64,000 bases of DNA from Apostichopus japonicus (GCF_037975245.1 NC_092580.1:4068501-4132500), one strand, 5' to 3'. Shown: positions 1 through 10,499, counted from the first letter of the stretch. Notes: generated from the letters alone by a model not told the origin. Made by a program: numbers and translations.

Positions 1-300
1 GGGGCGCCAGCCCCCAGTGAAAAATATGGTAGGGCGGAAGTATCATTACGCCCCCCGCTTCGCAAGTCAGAAAACCCCTTTATTATTCCAAATGAGAAAA
101 AAAATCTCATTTGGAGCACCAAACTGCATCTAAGGCGAGGTGAAAATACAAAATTAAGTTTACAAAATGGAGTGGGTGTTGAAGTGTGCTATATTGCACC
201 AACTTGCATCTAATGCCACTTGGAAATGCAAGACCCCTCCCCCAGGCCGGCCATTAGTCTTCAGCCCCCCCCCCCCAACTCAAAAGTACCTTCCTACGCC
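1..300. repeat. Fragments of a dispersed poly-G/C repeat
   Basis: The stretch has short G and C homopolymers and phrases (CCCCCAGTGAAAAATATGG near 10-28; CTACGCCACT near 293-302) that recur in variant form near 1340-1420 and 3500-3560. It looks like pieces of one dispersed non-autonomous element. No coding signal is seen; reading frames here are short and compositionally biased. Confidence 0.4.
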
Positions 301-360
301 ACTGTTTAAATATGAACAAAATTCTAAAAAATCCTGTGTCCTTTGTTTTACTAGTTCAAA

Positions 361-537
361 ACGTTTTATTAGTTCAATTGTTGAAGCACGCCCCCATTTT
401 CACAAATTACTTTTGTAAGAAAAACAAATTAATTGTTGTTTTCCGAATTTGCATAGAAGATCCATTTATTGCTGGAAAAATTGAGCATAAGGTATATTTT
501 TGGCTTCTCTGCAATGTATTTTTGTGCTTAAATTTGA
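361..537 (+). repeat. Dispersed repeat, copy A (partner at 15843-16051)
   Basis: About 180 bp are near-identical in the same orientation to 15843-16051. Shared landmarks are AGTTCAATTGTTGAAG, AAACAAATTAATTGTTGTT and GAAGATCCATTTATTGC. Only scattered substitutions and one short insertion separate the copies. Family unknown; no terminal repeats or protein domains are visible. Confidence 0.75.
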
Positions 538-560
538 AATATAGGACCCCACGCACCTGG

Positions 561-3250
561 GCTTAGAATGCTTTCCAGAAGAGCTCAACCGCTCACTTTG
601 GCATGATGAACTTTTGTGCTGTAAATTGGCTACGAGGGGCAAAAAATTGTAACTAGAATATATATAGACCAAAATTTCACCAGAATCGCACCAACAATGA
701 TGTTATCATGACAAAAAGCCTCCGAATAATGATGCAATATTGGGTGGGGGGGGGGTGAAATGAGACCAACTACTTTGGAGATAACTGCATTGCGTGACTC
801 AGCAAACTTTCTGAAAGTAAAATGAGTGGACAGTGGGGGAGGGGGGGGGGGGTTGAAAGGGTAGATGAGGGGGTAAAATGTGTCAGCTGATCATTCATAT
901 CTGGTCTCTGGTTATTAGACTGAGAAGACTATATGTCACAAGGCTCAGAATAATGCAACTTGCTGACCCGATTTTAATTTATAATTTAAATTTATCTGGT
1001 TTGATCAAATGAACACAAAGCAAAGAAAAATACAGCAAACACAGATGGTGGTGTTGTAATACAACTTTTTTATTATTATTTATCAGCGTATTTACTTTAA
1101 AGCGAAAAAGAGATAGGGTGACTCTAGGCAAAATTCTAGGCTTGACTAATCATAGTCCAAGAAAAAGGAACAATTTGAGTGTTGTTAATGTTTTTGTAAC
1201 TATTCCGGTTTTCATTATATTCAGCTTGAAAGTAAACCTGATCCCTGGAATGCTGTTTTTTCCCCATATATATATATATATTGTATTGCTTCTCAGGAAT
1301 ATACCTAACAGTATAAAGTAGTATAAAGTAGTATAAAGTGAGGCAGTGGCGTAGCCAAGGGGTGGGGAGGCGACATCCCCCCCATGAAAGCTTGTCGCCC
1401 CCCAGTTGTGCTCCCACTGGGATTTTGGGTGTCGAAAAAAAAATTACATGTGCGAAAATATATATCATTGGTCTGAATGGTCTTGAATCTCCATGATGAC
1501 CACTCATGAATGACCCTTCTACCGCAGACCGGCAGTAGGCTATAGTTGCTGAAAAACCGGACGTGACATAGCGCATAGGCCGGGTTTTCACTTCTGAGAC
1601 GTACCCGATGCTCTTCAAACCGCTAAAAAACAAATTTTCAAGAAAGGAGACAATACTATTGCTGAGAATCAGTCTATCACCCTAATAATGTTTCAGACGC
1701 AATCTTTGATGTCAGATTGACATATAGTTCGGTCATTCAGTATGTTACTTGGCTGAAAGCCCAGTCAATCTTTCCTTATTTTCTACGCGCAATTTGCAGA
1801 TTTGTCGAAAAATGTCAATGTCGGTGTCAAACTCACAAAAGATATGTCATGATATTTCAAAGTAACTTACCAGATTGTTTTTTTTCTTCTATTTCACTAA
1901 ACTATTTGATGACCATATCAAGACATGGGATATCAAAATATAGGATGTTGAGAAGCATAAGCATAAGCGTTAATCCTGGGGGGGGGGGAACATCTCACAT
2001 TTCGAAGTGGGGGACACACTATCAAATTTCCCCCCCCCCCCCACACATTTTAGTGTCGTGGCTCTATTTGGTTAGGGCTTACACATCTCAGGATTCATAT
2101 CATTGAATATTAGAAGTTCAGTTCTATGAAAAGTGATCAAGATTTTCACATCGGTAGAACTGCAACTTTGTCTGTTTGTGGCGACGAGCAAAACTTGAGA
2201 TTGAAACCACAAGCTGTGTGCGGATAATGGTGCGGCCGGAGCCTACAACTAGTTCAAGAAGTCATGGCACTTCATAGCTAGAGTTTCTGTGGCAGCGCAT
2301 CCCATGTTACTATAGCTAGTTGTTGAGTGATACCGGAGTTTACTCCAGTCAGAACACTGGGTACACGGTGGTTACATAGTACGCTTCTACCAGAATTCAC
2401 CCGATTACCAGATGCAGATCCACCTAGCATTATTTTGATGCCTTCATCACTTTAGCCACTACTCACATGGGACCTATTTGAAGTCTGACAATACATGCAC
2501 ATGTGTCAGGTCCTGAAAATATAATTAAAGTGGTTTGTTTGGCCATCCTTGTTTCAAATTTCATAGAAATGTATTCTCGTAGACCTAGCAAAACATTTAA
2601 ATTGACAGTCCCATTCGTCATTGGTGGTTCTAACATGCTGGCGTATGACGACTTTTGGCCAAATTTGCGCTAAGCTCACAATACGAACTCAGATCTGGAC
2701 TTTGCCTAATTAGTTACTCATTCAAATTGTTAATCATGGCGTAGGAGGAAATGCACCATTTTGTGGTATAACTCCCAAGACGGCAAGTCGAGAAACGCAC
2801 ATGCAGTCGCCGCAGATGGCTTCCTTTGCCTATAGTATGTTCGGGGACATTTTGGGATATCTTTCCTATAGGCCTATATCTGAGGCCCTGGGGTCATTCC
2901 TTGACCGACTTGGTGCAATATAATGTGCCCATTTGGAAGTAAATTTATTCACAGGTTGTTAGTTGTCATGGGTTCGAACAAATGAGGGGTATTCTATCCT
3001 GAAACATAGGGCAAAATGGGGCTGGGGTTCCACTTCGCCACATCATTTGCCAACCTGCACTGGGTTCTAACGTTCATGTCAATTGGAATCACTAAATAAC
3101 AGAAATAATCCACCAAAAATTAAGGCCCCATGAACTATATTGCAGATTTCCTGAGTGATGAATTTGTAATTTTCTCCCGAAATCACGCAATTAGATGGCT
3201 GCTATCCAGCCTGGCAATTGCCATCTCCAGCAATCTGGCAAGTATTGAAA
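561..3250. other. Intergenic stretch without recognised genes
   Basis: Holds several poly-G/C runs (about 745-756, 839-852, 1979-1988, 2031-2042), a short TA run near 1264-1280, and a repeat fragment around 1339-1420 with the phrase AGTGGCGTAGCCAAGG. Open frames on both strands are short and show no recognisable domain or splice-bounded coding pattern. Confidence 0.5.
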
Positions 3251-3258
3251 TCTAAGAT

Positions 3259-3560
3259 TTTCCTGGTACACTGCCCGCCAACCCATGGTGGCGCTCCGCG
3301 TAGAAAGTACTTGCGGCCGGAATACTTGAATCAATTACATCTCCCCACATTTCAAATCGGATTGACGCCCCTGCTTACAAGGCCTGGGAAGTGTCATTTC
3401 TGACGATGTAGGCCTTTATAGCTAAAAAATTTTGGTACGCTGCTCGCCAACTCATGGTGGGGCTCCGCATAGATAGTAACAAGACACCCTCCAAGGAAAT
3501 GGTCAAGCCCCCCAGCGCCCCCCCCCCCACTGAAAAAATCCTGGCTACGCCACTGAAGTG
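3259..3560 (-). repeat. Two tandem diverged copies of the GTGGCGTAGCC repeat
   Basis: Two related segments start near 3259 and 3427. Both carry a variant of GCCAAC(C/T)CATGGTGG followed by GCTCCGC(G/A)TAGA. The block ends at 3520-3556 in a poly-C run and CTGGCTACGCCACTG, the reverse complement of the phrase at 1340-1355. This is a dispersed non-coding element; the frame across it on the minus strand is a by-product. Confidence 0.5.
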
Positions 3561-3731
3561 AGGACTTAATGAAGGGAAGCAATACCCAATGCAACAACCT
3601 CAAAAATTAATAAACCTTAAAAAAAATAGAGATGCTTAAGCAATTACTACAACATTTCAATATCGACACCCCCTCCCCCCTTCGCCCCTTTTTAAATGTC
3701 TATGAGCATCTTATTTACAATATCAAAGTAA

Positions 3732-4049
3732 TCAATAGCGGTATAGACTCAACTGCCTCAGCACACATTCTGTGGCATACATGTCTGGTGCAGTAGAAAA
3801 GAACACTAGAATATTAACCATTGTCTCTATCACAGACAACTCCACACCCCATGCTGCGATACTAAGATGCATGATCACTCTTAAAAGTGTAAATGGAATC
3901 ATAAGGAAATAGCCAATAATTGTGGTAATGATTAAACTACTCGGTGTTCTACATAGCAAACAGGCTAAGTGCAGTATTGATAGGAATTGTAATAAATGTT
4001 CAAGTGAACAGTTACAGAAGTGGAGTAACATGATGAAGTGTCTGTACAT
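3732..4049 (-). pseudogene. Possible relic of a 7TM receptor (TM6-TM7 region)
   Basis: A 105-codon open frame whose second half resembles the last two helices of a rhodopsin-like receptor. It has a hydrophobic segment with IPFTLLRV, in the position of the usual W-x-P of TM6, then a hydrophobic NILVFFSTAPDMY segment where S-x-x-NPxxY would stand, then a basic tail. No start, no TM1-TM5 and no DRY motif are seen around it. It may be a decayed fragment, or a hydrophobic frame arising by chance. Confidence 0.25.
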
Positions 4050-4346
4050 ACAACAACAAAAAAATGTGGCTGGAGACCATGCTCTAGTTTTCTACCGAAC
4101 GAAAAACCTCAAAAGAAAAAAAGTATCAATAAATGATACATCTCTAAAGCAATACCCAGCTCTCTAAAGCAACTCTTTAACTCTCAACTCTCTAAAGCAA
4201 TACCCAACACAATGACAACCTCAAAAACTACGTAGTGCATACTAGAGAATGCCAAGTAACAGTGTTTCTATAAAAAAAAAAGGGGGGGTTGAGAAACAAA
4301 AGTCTGTCATATCTCTGCTAACTTCCTGGTGTTATCTCATTATCAG

Positions 4347-5402
4347 CTACCACCTTGTGCATTTGCTGTCACTCGACTCTTTCAATTTTAATATTTGTTC
4401 TGAAGTTTGGTCGGACACAGAGGTGAAATCTGTGGACCCAGGCTCTGAACTGGCTTGTTGCTTTCTAAACTTTAGATAATATATAACCAAAACAGCTATT
4501 ACTAAAGCTACCACCACCAGCACCACCAGCACCACCGACAAAATTACTGCCACATTTAAATTGTTTTGGTTGGGAACAGATGGTGTAGTTGGGACACTAG
4601 TAGTAACCACAGGGTCAGTTTTGGTCACATGTAAGAGGCTGATTTCACCTTTGCTTCCATTTCTATATTTGCAACTGATAGTTCCATTCACATCAATGGA
4701 TTGATGGAATTCATAAATGTTTTCTTCACAGATCAAGTTACTTCCCTGGATAATGATTTGAAGGGGGCTACTGCGTCCATTAACATAGACCAATATGTCA
4801 TTGTTAGTGGCTGTTATCGTGCTAACTGTATCGGGCCTGTTGAACTGCTCAAGGTTCAGTTTTTCCAAAGGGTTGTTCTCCAACCCTAGAATACTAAAGT
4901 TTGAGTGGTTCAAGTCTAAGTCTAAGTCTAAGTCTAAGTAAGGTACTTCCGTTATCATGTTGTTCCCAAAGTAAGCAGTCTTCAAGTTTGGGAACATTCT
5001 GTTAAAATAATTTGGCAGTTTAGTGATTATGTTTTGCATCAAAGACAGCACTGTTAAGGTTCGCAAGGAAGCATAACTTTCATTAAAACTGCTTATGTTG
5101 TTACCCTCGAAGTCTACCAAGTTTAACTTTGTGAATCCTCTGATTGCTCGATCTGGAATCTGAACAAAGTTATTGTTAGCCAGATGTAGTTCATGGACAT
5201 TTGAGAAACCGACACTCAAATCAGATGGAAGGTCAGATCGATTACTTGAAGACAGATTCAAAAATTGATATTCTGAACAGTCATTTGCATTTCTTCGATA
5301 GCAGTCTATAGGATCAGCAAGGTCGATGCAATCCAGACAAGTTTCACCTGCACCAGTGCCGAAGACGCATGAAAGTATGGAGAGGAAGAGTACACAATTC
5401 AT
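4347..5402 (-). CDS. Leucine-rich-repeat single-pass membrane receptor, 351 aa
   Basis: A single-exon type I membrane protein with extracellular LRRs and a short cytoplasmic tail. The frame is open up to 5576, but the Met at 5402 opens a good signal peptide (MNCVLFLSILSCVFG), so I place the start there. Residues 21-42 hold a Cys-rich N-cap (CLDC, DC, DC). Residues 46-180 hold about five LRRs with LxxLxLxxNxF/I spacing (LHLANNNF, VLSLMQNII, LGLENNPL). Cys225 and Cys244 may form a C-cap; Thr/Pro-rich stalk 260-282; membrane helix about 283-309; then KFRKQQ and a Ser-rich tail with no TIR or kinase domain. An acidic/leucine dipeptide run (DL x5, 157-164) is encoded by a 6-bp microsatellite. A possible splice acceptor at 5456-5457 would join a 5' exon in phase 1. 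Ligand and role are unknown; adhesion or innate recognition is inference from the fold. Confidence 0.8.
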   Translation of the reverse strand: MNCVLFLSILSCVFGTGAGETCLDCIDLADPIDCYRRNANDCSEYQFLNLSSSNRSDLPSDLSVGFSNVHELHLANNNFVQIPDRAIRGFTKLNLVDFEGNNISSFNESYASLRTLTVLSLMQNIITKLPNYFNRMFPNLKTAYFGNNMITEVPYLDLDLDLDLNHSNFSILGLENNPLEKLNLEQFNRPDTVSTITATNNDILVYVNGRSSPLQIIIQGSNLICEENIYEFHQSIDVNGTISCKYRNGSKGEISLLHVTKTDPVVTTSVPTTPSVPNQNNLNVAVILSVVLVVLVVVALVIAVLVIYYLKFRKQQASSEPGSTDFTSVSDQTSEQILKLKESSDSKCTRW

Positions 5403-5602
5403 AGAAAATTTACATGATATGGCTGAGGAGGTCTTCTTCCGAAAAGCATGCCGGCCTGGTAGAAAAAGAATGAGGATCTCTGAAAAAGATGAAGAGAAAG
5501 TTTGAATGACCCAATGTGTAACTATATTAAAACAATAGACATTTTGATATTCAAAACCAGATCCAAAATTGAGCACACGTGTGTCCCGAATGATATCAAT
5601 AT

Positions 5603-6010
5603 GATATCAATCAAATACACTCATGCTACTCATATAAGGAAACACAAAATGAAACTGTTATCAACTCAAAGAGCTATGCGATATGCCAAGAAGGAACAAC
5701 TGATAAATTTGAACCTGAGTGAACAATCAGAAACTACAGTGTAATGCCTACCAGCAAAACGTAGATTTGTGCTTGTATGATTAACTTCTAATGATATTCA
5801 GTTGATAGCTAGAAACCTAGATTTTTTCCCCAGTGTTGCCCATCTTTAATATGCATAATATTGCTTTGAAGAACAATGGTGAACACATCTTTGCCCATGA
5901 GCCATCATTAACCACAGATAATTACTCAAGCTACCTTTCATTGGATGTAGTGTTCACAAGCATTCTGGTAAAAGCTATTGTCACCAGTATGTTATTGGAA
6001 AAAGTTTGGG
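5603..6010. other. Spacer between the LRR receptor and the upstream minus-strand gene
   Basis: The 5' side of the LRR receptor. No TATA element or other promoter motif can be supported by eye. Short open frames on the plus strand show no recognisable domain. Confidence 0.4.
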
Positions 6011-6013
6011 TTC

Positions 6014-6019
6014 TTTATT
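6014..6019 (-). terminator. Polyadenylation signal AATAAA
   Basis: AATAAA on the minus strand 35 nt after the TAA of the predicted terminal exon at 6163-6054. The short stop-to-signal distance supports this as the gene's 3' end. Confidence 0.5.
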
Positions 6020-6053
6020 AAACAGATTACCACATTGAGAAATACTGGGGTGT

Positions 6054-6163
6054 TTACACCTGTGAAACTATATAGTTACAAGAACCTGAAATGAACTTAC
6101 GATAAACCCAATATAAGACTGCTAGTAAAAGTTTCACCGGGGTGGTCAAAAGGAATACATTTC
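6054..6163 (-). CDS. Predicted terminal exon of the unrecognised gene
   Basis: Acceptor TTGTTATTTCAG, phase 1 entry, 35 full codons then TAA. Encodes NVFLLTTPVKLLLAVLYWVY followed by a basic stretch. A GTAAGT inside it (at 6101-6096) could act as an alternative donor. Confidence 0.45.
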
Positions 6164-9100
6164 CTGAAATAACAAAGTGTAAAAGCACAAGTTAAACACA
6201 GTAAAAACTTAACTATGTGGAAATAATCAAATTAATATACGATGGAGAGAAATCCTCTCATACACCCAGACAGTCCCCCACCATCCACCATAAATGGTCA
6301 TCCAATACGGTATTTGTAAAAGTTTTAGTTCTTTTTAATTAATTATTAAAAGATTACCTGTACTGACTTACTACAGTGATATGCGTATGAAACTTGGACC
6401 CTAATGAATATGCTATTGATCAGGTTTTCTTTCAAATGTTTAGACAATTACAAAACAAAAATCTGTTCCTTGAAAGAGCAGTCACCATGAAATAAACTTA
6501 AATCTAGGCTGGGATTTGCACATCTGGTTAAAAGCCATTCAATAATGGCTGTTTTATGTGATGACTGAACCATCCCAGTAGGTTGTTTGCTGAAAACTCC
6601 TCCATTTTAGCAAAATTAACAAACTGTGTGCACATATGAGTTGATATCATTTCTCTGAAGGATCAAAAGCACCTGGGATCCTAATTATTTGGAAAGTGAT
6701 CTGTAAAAGTTGTGATTGGTTGATATTTCATAATAATCAACAGCATCTAAATGACTTTCTTTCCAACACTGCTGCAAGTATGTACATATATGTATTTGAA
6801 TAATTGACCTTTCGTCCTCCCCACTCACAACTATTGCAAATAGAACACAGAACTTTATTGATTGAAGAGAACTTCCTCTAGGATATATGCAGATGCCTGG
6901 CAATACAAATTGCTTCTGTACTTACCAAAGAAACTTTCTTGTGTTAAACCATGATTTATCTGAAAGCCTTTCGCAGGTGATCCATTTTGTCGACTTTCGC
7001 CACTGGACTGTGGGTCCTCTGGTGAAGATAGGTCTTGTAGGGAGCCACCAGTAGTTGGTGAACACTTTTGTGGATCCTGCAGAGTTTCATTCCCTATGAA
7101 ACAAAATTAAATCTAGACTGGGATTTGCACATCTGGCTAGAAGCCATTCAAACATGGCTGAATTATATGTATGATGACTTGGCCATCCCTGTAGGCTGTT
7201 CGGCGAAAACTCCAATTTCGTAAAGTTTTAGGAAACAATGCCCTCACTCAGTACAAGTTTTTGTTAAGTAATGCATCAAAATTAACCATGTCTAAAACAA
7301 CCTGCAGATATTATCTGCTCTCTCTCTACCTTTCTGAAGGATCACAAGCAATTGAGGTTCCTAATTAATTGGAAATGTCTATAAAGTTAAACTGTAATTG
7401 TTGATTCTTCAAAACAATCTAAACTCTGTTTCTTCTTAATGACTTTCTTTCCAACACTGCTGCAAGTATGTATATATTTACTACATTTATTTGAATAATT
7501 TACCTTCTTGTGCTCCCATTGACAAATATTGTAAATTGGACAGGGTTATCATTGTAAGAGAACTTCATCTAGGATATATGCAGAAGATGTCAGACAAATC
7601 CAATTTCTTCTGTACTCACCAAACAAAATTGTTTGTGGTAAACCATCCACCTGAAAGACTTTTGAAGAAGATCCATTTTGTAGACTTCCGCCACTGGACT
7701 GTGGGTCCTCTGGTGAAGATTGGTTGACAAAACATTCTTCCTGTTGTGCCTATGGAAATCATAACAAAACAACATAAACACCAAAATATCGCACACAGAT
7801 AAGTGACTTGACATTTTGTAGAAACTGACATACATCTAAGCCAGGGGCTGAGGAAGGAACTGGCCATTTGGGTGTGCAATTTAAAAAAAAATATACATGT
7901 TTTGTTTTAAAACTATTGCTGTGTACTGGCTTGCGAGTCACTTCGCCCAACAACCATTTCGCCCAACTGCCATTTCGCCCAACCAGCCTGGTCATTTCGC
8001 CCAACCGCGTTGGTCATTTCGCCCAACCAGCATGGTCAGTTCGCCCAACCGTGTTGGTCATTTCGCCCAACCGTGTTGGTCATTTCGCCCAACCGTGTTG
8101 GTCATTTCGCCCAACCTTATTTTTACTAATATTCAGTCAGAATAATATTACTTTTTCTATTCCACCAGTTCAATTTGATTTATTTTGGGTAAGGTTACTT
8201 CGTAATAGGTAAATAAAGTGAGGTCCGCTCGATATCGATCTGAGTCTGAGCAGTTATTTCGGGTATAATGGGAGGATTACACTACTTTAGGCGTTTACGC
8301 ATACAATGGAAGTTATATTATTATACAAACAAAGGGGAATCGGTGTGGAATAATATAACCGTTTCTATTTCACTAGTTCAATTTGATTTATTTTGGGTTA
8401 TATTATTGGTAGTTATATTATTATTATTATTATATGGAAGTTATATTATTATATAAACAAAGGGGAATCGGTCTTCATAAAAACCTATCAAACCTAACCC
8501 CTAAAATACTGGTCCATCCTACTGACTAACAATTCCGGAACGTTAAGTGAAAAACAATATATATATATAAAACCCGTCCGTAATATTTATCAATGTAACC
8601 ACATATGTAATCACATATGTAGGCTAATCAATTTAACCACGACTTCAAGTTTCCTTAATACTCGGTTCGTATCCCGTAACGTTAACAATTCCCGACCGTT
8701 TACTATCAAACCTATCAAACCTAACCCCTAAAACACTGATCCATCCTCAAGGTTCCTTAATATTCGGTTCGTATTCTGTAACGTTTCCTTACTAAAGTTA
8801 TACAAAGAAAAGGACTTCAAGTTTCCTTAATATTCCTTAATATTCGAACGTTTACTATCAAACCTAACCCCCAACACACTGATCGGTCCTCAAGTTTCCT
8901 TAATATTCGGTTCGTATCCTGTAACTTTAACAATTCCCGAACGTTTACTTTTCAAGTATCATATTTAATCAAGGTTGGGCGAAATGACCAGGCTGGTTGG
9001 GCGAAATGACCAGGCTGGTTGGGCGAAATGACCAGGTTGGTTGGGCGAAATGACCAGGCTGGTTGGGCGAAATGACCAGGCTGGTTGGGCAAAATGACCA

Positions 9101-10380
9101 GGCTGGTTGGGCGAAATGGTAAGGTTGGGCGAAATGGCAGTTGGGCGAAATGGTTGTTGGGCGAAGTGTCCTGCTTCCGTGTACTGTATGCTTGCTGAAT
9201 ATAAATAGCTGACATGGCAGGTCAAGGAACATGGAAATCGAAACTCCAGTTTTATCATTTCTGTTAGGTCCTTTCTATTCATTGCTCAAAGTTGGTCTCA
9301 ATTATAACTTACTCACTTGCTAGGAGGGCATTGTGGTCAAGTGGTTAAGGCAGTGGACTTGTGATCTAAGGATTACAGGTTCAAGCCCTGGCCAGATCAT
9401 TGCGTTGTGTCCTTGGGCAAGGCACTTTATCTCCATTGCCTTTCTTCACCCAGGTGTATAAATGGGGACTTGCGAGGTAACTTGTAAATATAGTTGCGTG
9501 CGCCTGTTTGTGGCTGCACCCTATGGGAAGTCCCCCAGGGGACACGTGGCTGTGATGCACTGTTGTGCCCCAGGAGAGATTGTTTGAATTGTGCACACTT
9601 TGGTGTGTAGGTGTGACAAGTTACCAATGACCAGGGTTAATTGTAAAGCGCAGAGAACTTGTGGATTATGCGCTATATAAATAACAGCGTAATAATAATA
9701 ATACTCTGTACAAGTTTCTTGGTTTTAGTGCTTCCAATATTAACATTAAAGGAAACCTGTATTCTGTTTGAGTTATTGTTTATATGTATCCCCTGTCACA
9801 ATAGGACGAGAAACCCTGAGTGTTAACACTACAATCTTGATCACCCTTGTTGGGGTATGTACCTCATCCCCCCCCCCCCCAAATATCACACCTTCTTATG
9901 AAAACTTAACAGCCATTAATGAAAATGTCACCATTAAAGCAGAAGTGCCATATTGCCTAGCAACAGTCAGACATACACCTCTGCAACAAAATGAATGATT
10001 ATATATACTGTCCATATTTTACCCAGGAATGTTTGTTTCTTTATCAACTAAGCAATTACTTGATATAAATACTACTGTATAAATACTGGCATGCTTCCAG
10101 AACAGAGACAGCAAAATTATGGAGAAGAAATACAAATTCTGCAGAAACACAAATTTATGAAGAGCCACAGCAGTATGACATGTAGCTTAACTGTTTGAGA
10201 TTACAGCAAACAGATTTTGCTCATAAATGTGCACAGCTCCTAAAAATCTGAAGTTTCCCTGAATGTTACAAGAGTGCTAGTTAGCACAGCTGAAAAATAT
10301 ATTACCATGCTCTCTGGTGGTTCCAATGAGTCGGAAGGATGGACAACTTTCTTTCTTCCCTTTTCGGTGATGCTTGTAAA
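6054..10380 (-). CDS. Unrecognised multi-exon gene, 3' part, with duplicated exons
   Basis: Four minus-strand segments behave as exons: 10380-10306, 7749-7620, 7093-6926 and 6163-6054. Each internal exon has an AG acceptor after a pyrimidine/AT tract (TTTTTTTCCTAG, GATTTCCATAG, TTTTGTTTCATAG, TTGTTATTTCAG) and a GT donor. Phases chain as 0, 1, 1, and the last exon reaches a TAA followed 35 nt later by AATAAA. The joined product is hydrophilic, rich in Ser, Pro, Gly and Gln, and repeats SSPEDPQSSG in exons 2 and 3; it ends in a mildly hydrophobic segment (KLLLAVLYWVY). No domain is recognised. The start lies further upstream and was not found; a LINE and foldback element occupy that side. Exon 3 could instead splice in phase to the LRR exon at 5455. 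A decayed gene cannot be excluded. Confidence 0.5.
6640..7740 (-). repeat. Tandem duplication of an exon with its intron, about 670 bp apart
   Basis: Plus-strand segments 6660-7030 and 7335-7722 align along most of their length. Both contain ACTTTCTTTCCAACACTGC, AGGATATATGCAGA and the exon phrase CCACTGGACTGTGGGTCCTC. The intron parts have diverged more than the exon core, which suggests selection on the exon. Confidence 0.75.
6926..7093 (-). CDS. Duplicated exon, downstream copy
   Basis: 168 nt, phase 1 to phase 1, ending TTTG/GTAAGT. Encodes 55 residues with SSPEDPQSSGESRQNGS. It is homologous over its second half to the exon at 7620-7749, and the homology continues into the downstream intron. 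Confidence 0.6.
7620..7749 (-). CDS. Duplicated exon, upstream copy
   Basis: 130 nt, phase 0 to phase 1, ending TTTG/GTGAGT. Encodes SSPEDPQSSGGSLQNGS and is the partner of the exon at 6926-7093. All three frames are open; the frame shared with its copy is taken as the coding one. Confidence 0.6.
7939..8118 (+). repeat. Left inverted repeat of the foldback element
   Basis: Nine copies of a core reading TTCGCCCAAC, spaced 15, 16 and then 22 bp apart. All three plus-strand frames are open because of the repeat structure, so the frames here are not genes. Confidence 0.85.
8971..9168 (-). repeat. Right inverted repeat of the foldback element
   Basis: About nine to ten copies of GTTGGGCGAA, mostly 22 bp apart, the reverse complement of the left end. 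Its inner copies are dominated by one unit type (GACCAGGCTGG), whereas the left end has mixed types, indicating separate unit turnover. Confidence 0.85.
9322..9706 (+). mobile_element. tRNA-derived SINE
   Basis: The 5' part (about 9326-9393) has an A-box-like TGGTCAAGTGGTTAAGGC and B-box-like GGTTCAAGCCC with a long variable-arm layout, like a Ser/Leu-type tRNA. A body follows with TTGGGCAAGGCACTTTATC, then TGCGCTATATAAATAACAGCG and an AATAATAAT tail. This tripartite layout is that of a Pol III SINE; frames read through it are not genes. Confidence 0.8.
10306..10380 (-). CDS. Upstream exon of the unrecognised gene
   Basis: 75 nt bounded by CATTTTTTTCCTAG and GTAATA. In the frame that keeps phase with the next exon it encodes a basic then acidic segment (ITEKGRKKVVHPSDSLEPPE). 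In another frame it reads VYKHHRKGKKESCPSFRL, like a stop-transfer sequence, so the frame is uncertain. Confidence 0.4.
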
Positions 10381-10499
10381 CTAGGAAAAAAATGAAAATG
10401 ATGAAAAACGTTAACTCAAAGTTGTTGAAGTAAAAGGTCCAGAAAAATGTGCAAAATGTTACAAGCTCTGTTTGTTTACCCAATGAATGAAGTTTAAGT

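Larger units (their letters stand above)
7929..9178. mobile_element. Foldback transposon, TU-like, 1250 bp
   Basis: Long inverted repeats built of short tandem units (left 7939-8118, right 8971-9168) flank a middle part of about 850 bp. The outermost units are 15-16 bp and the inner ones 22 bp, all sharing the core TTCGCCCAAC (left) or GTTGGGCGAA (right). A perfect 8-bp direct repeat GTGTACTG lies at 7921-7928 and 9179-9186, exactly 10 nt outside each inverted repeat; I read it as the target-site duplication. The middle has no coding frame; it contains its own diverged direct repeats (CTATCAAACCTAACCCC near 8487, 8711 and 8851; TTCAATTTGATTTATTTTGGG near 8169 and 8377). Foldback elements with tandem-unit ends and 8-bp target duplications are known from sea urchin as TU elements. 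It sits in an intron of the minus-strand gene. Confidence 0.8.

Noticed and set aside
1136-1633. 165-codon minus-strand frame
   Set aside because: Crosses a dispersed repeat fragment and a TA run; no domain or splice sites.
7868-8212. Repeat-protein-like frames (HFAQP, SPNRVG) of 82-114 codons
   Set aside because: Products of 22-bp foldback units read in all frames; no start context or splice support.
9381-9627. Minus-strand frames of 66-71 codons
   Set aside because: They lie wholly within the SINE.
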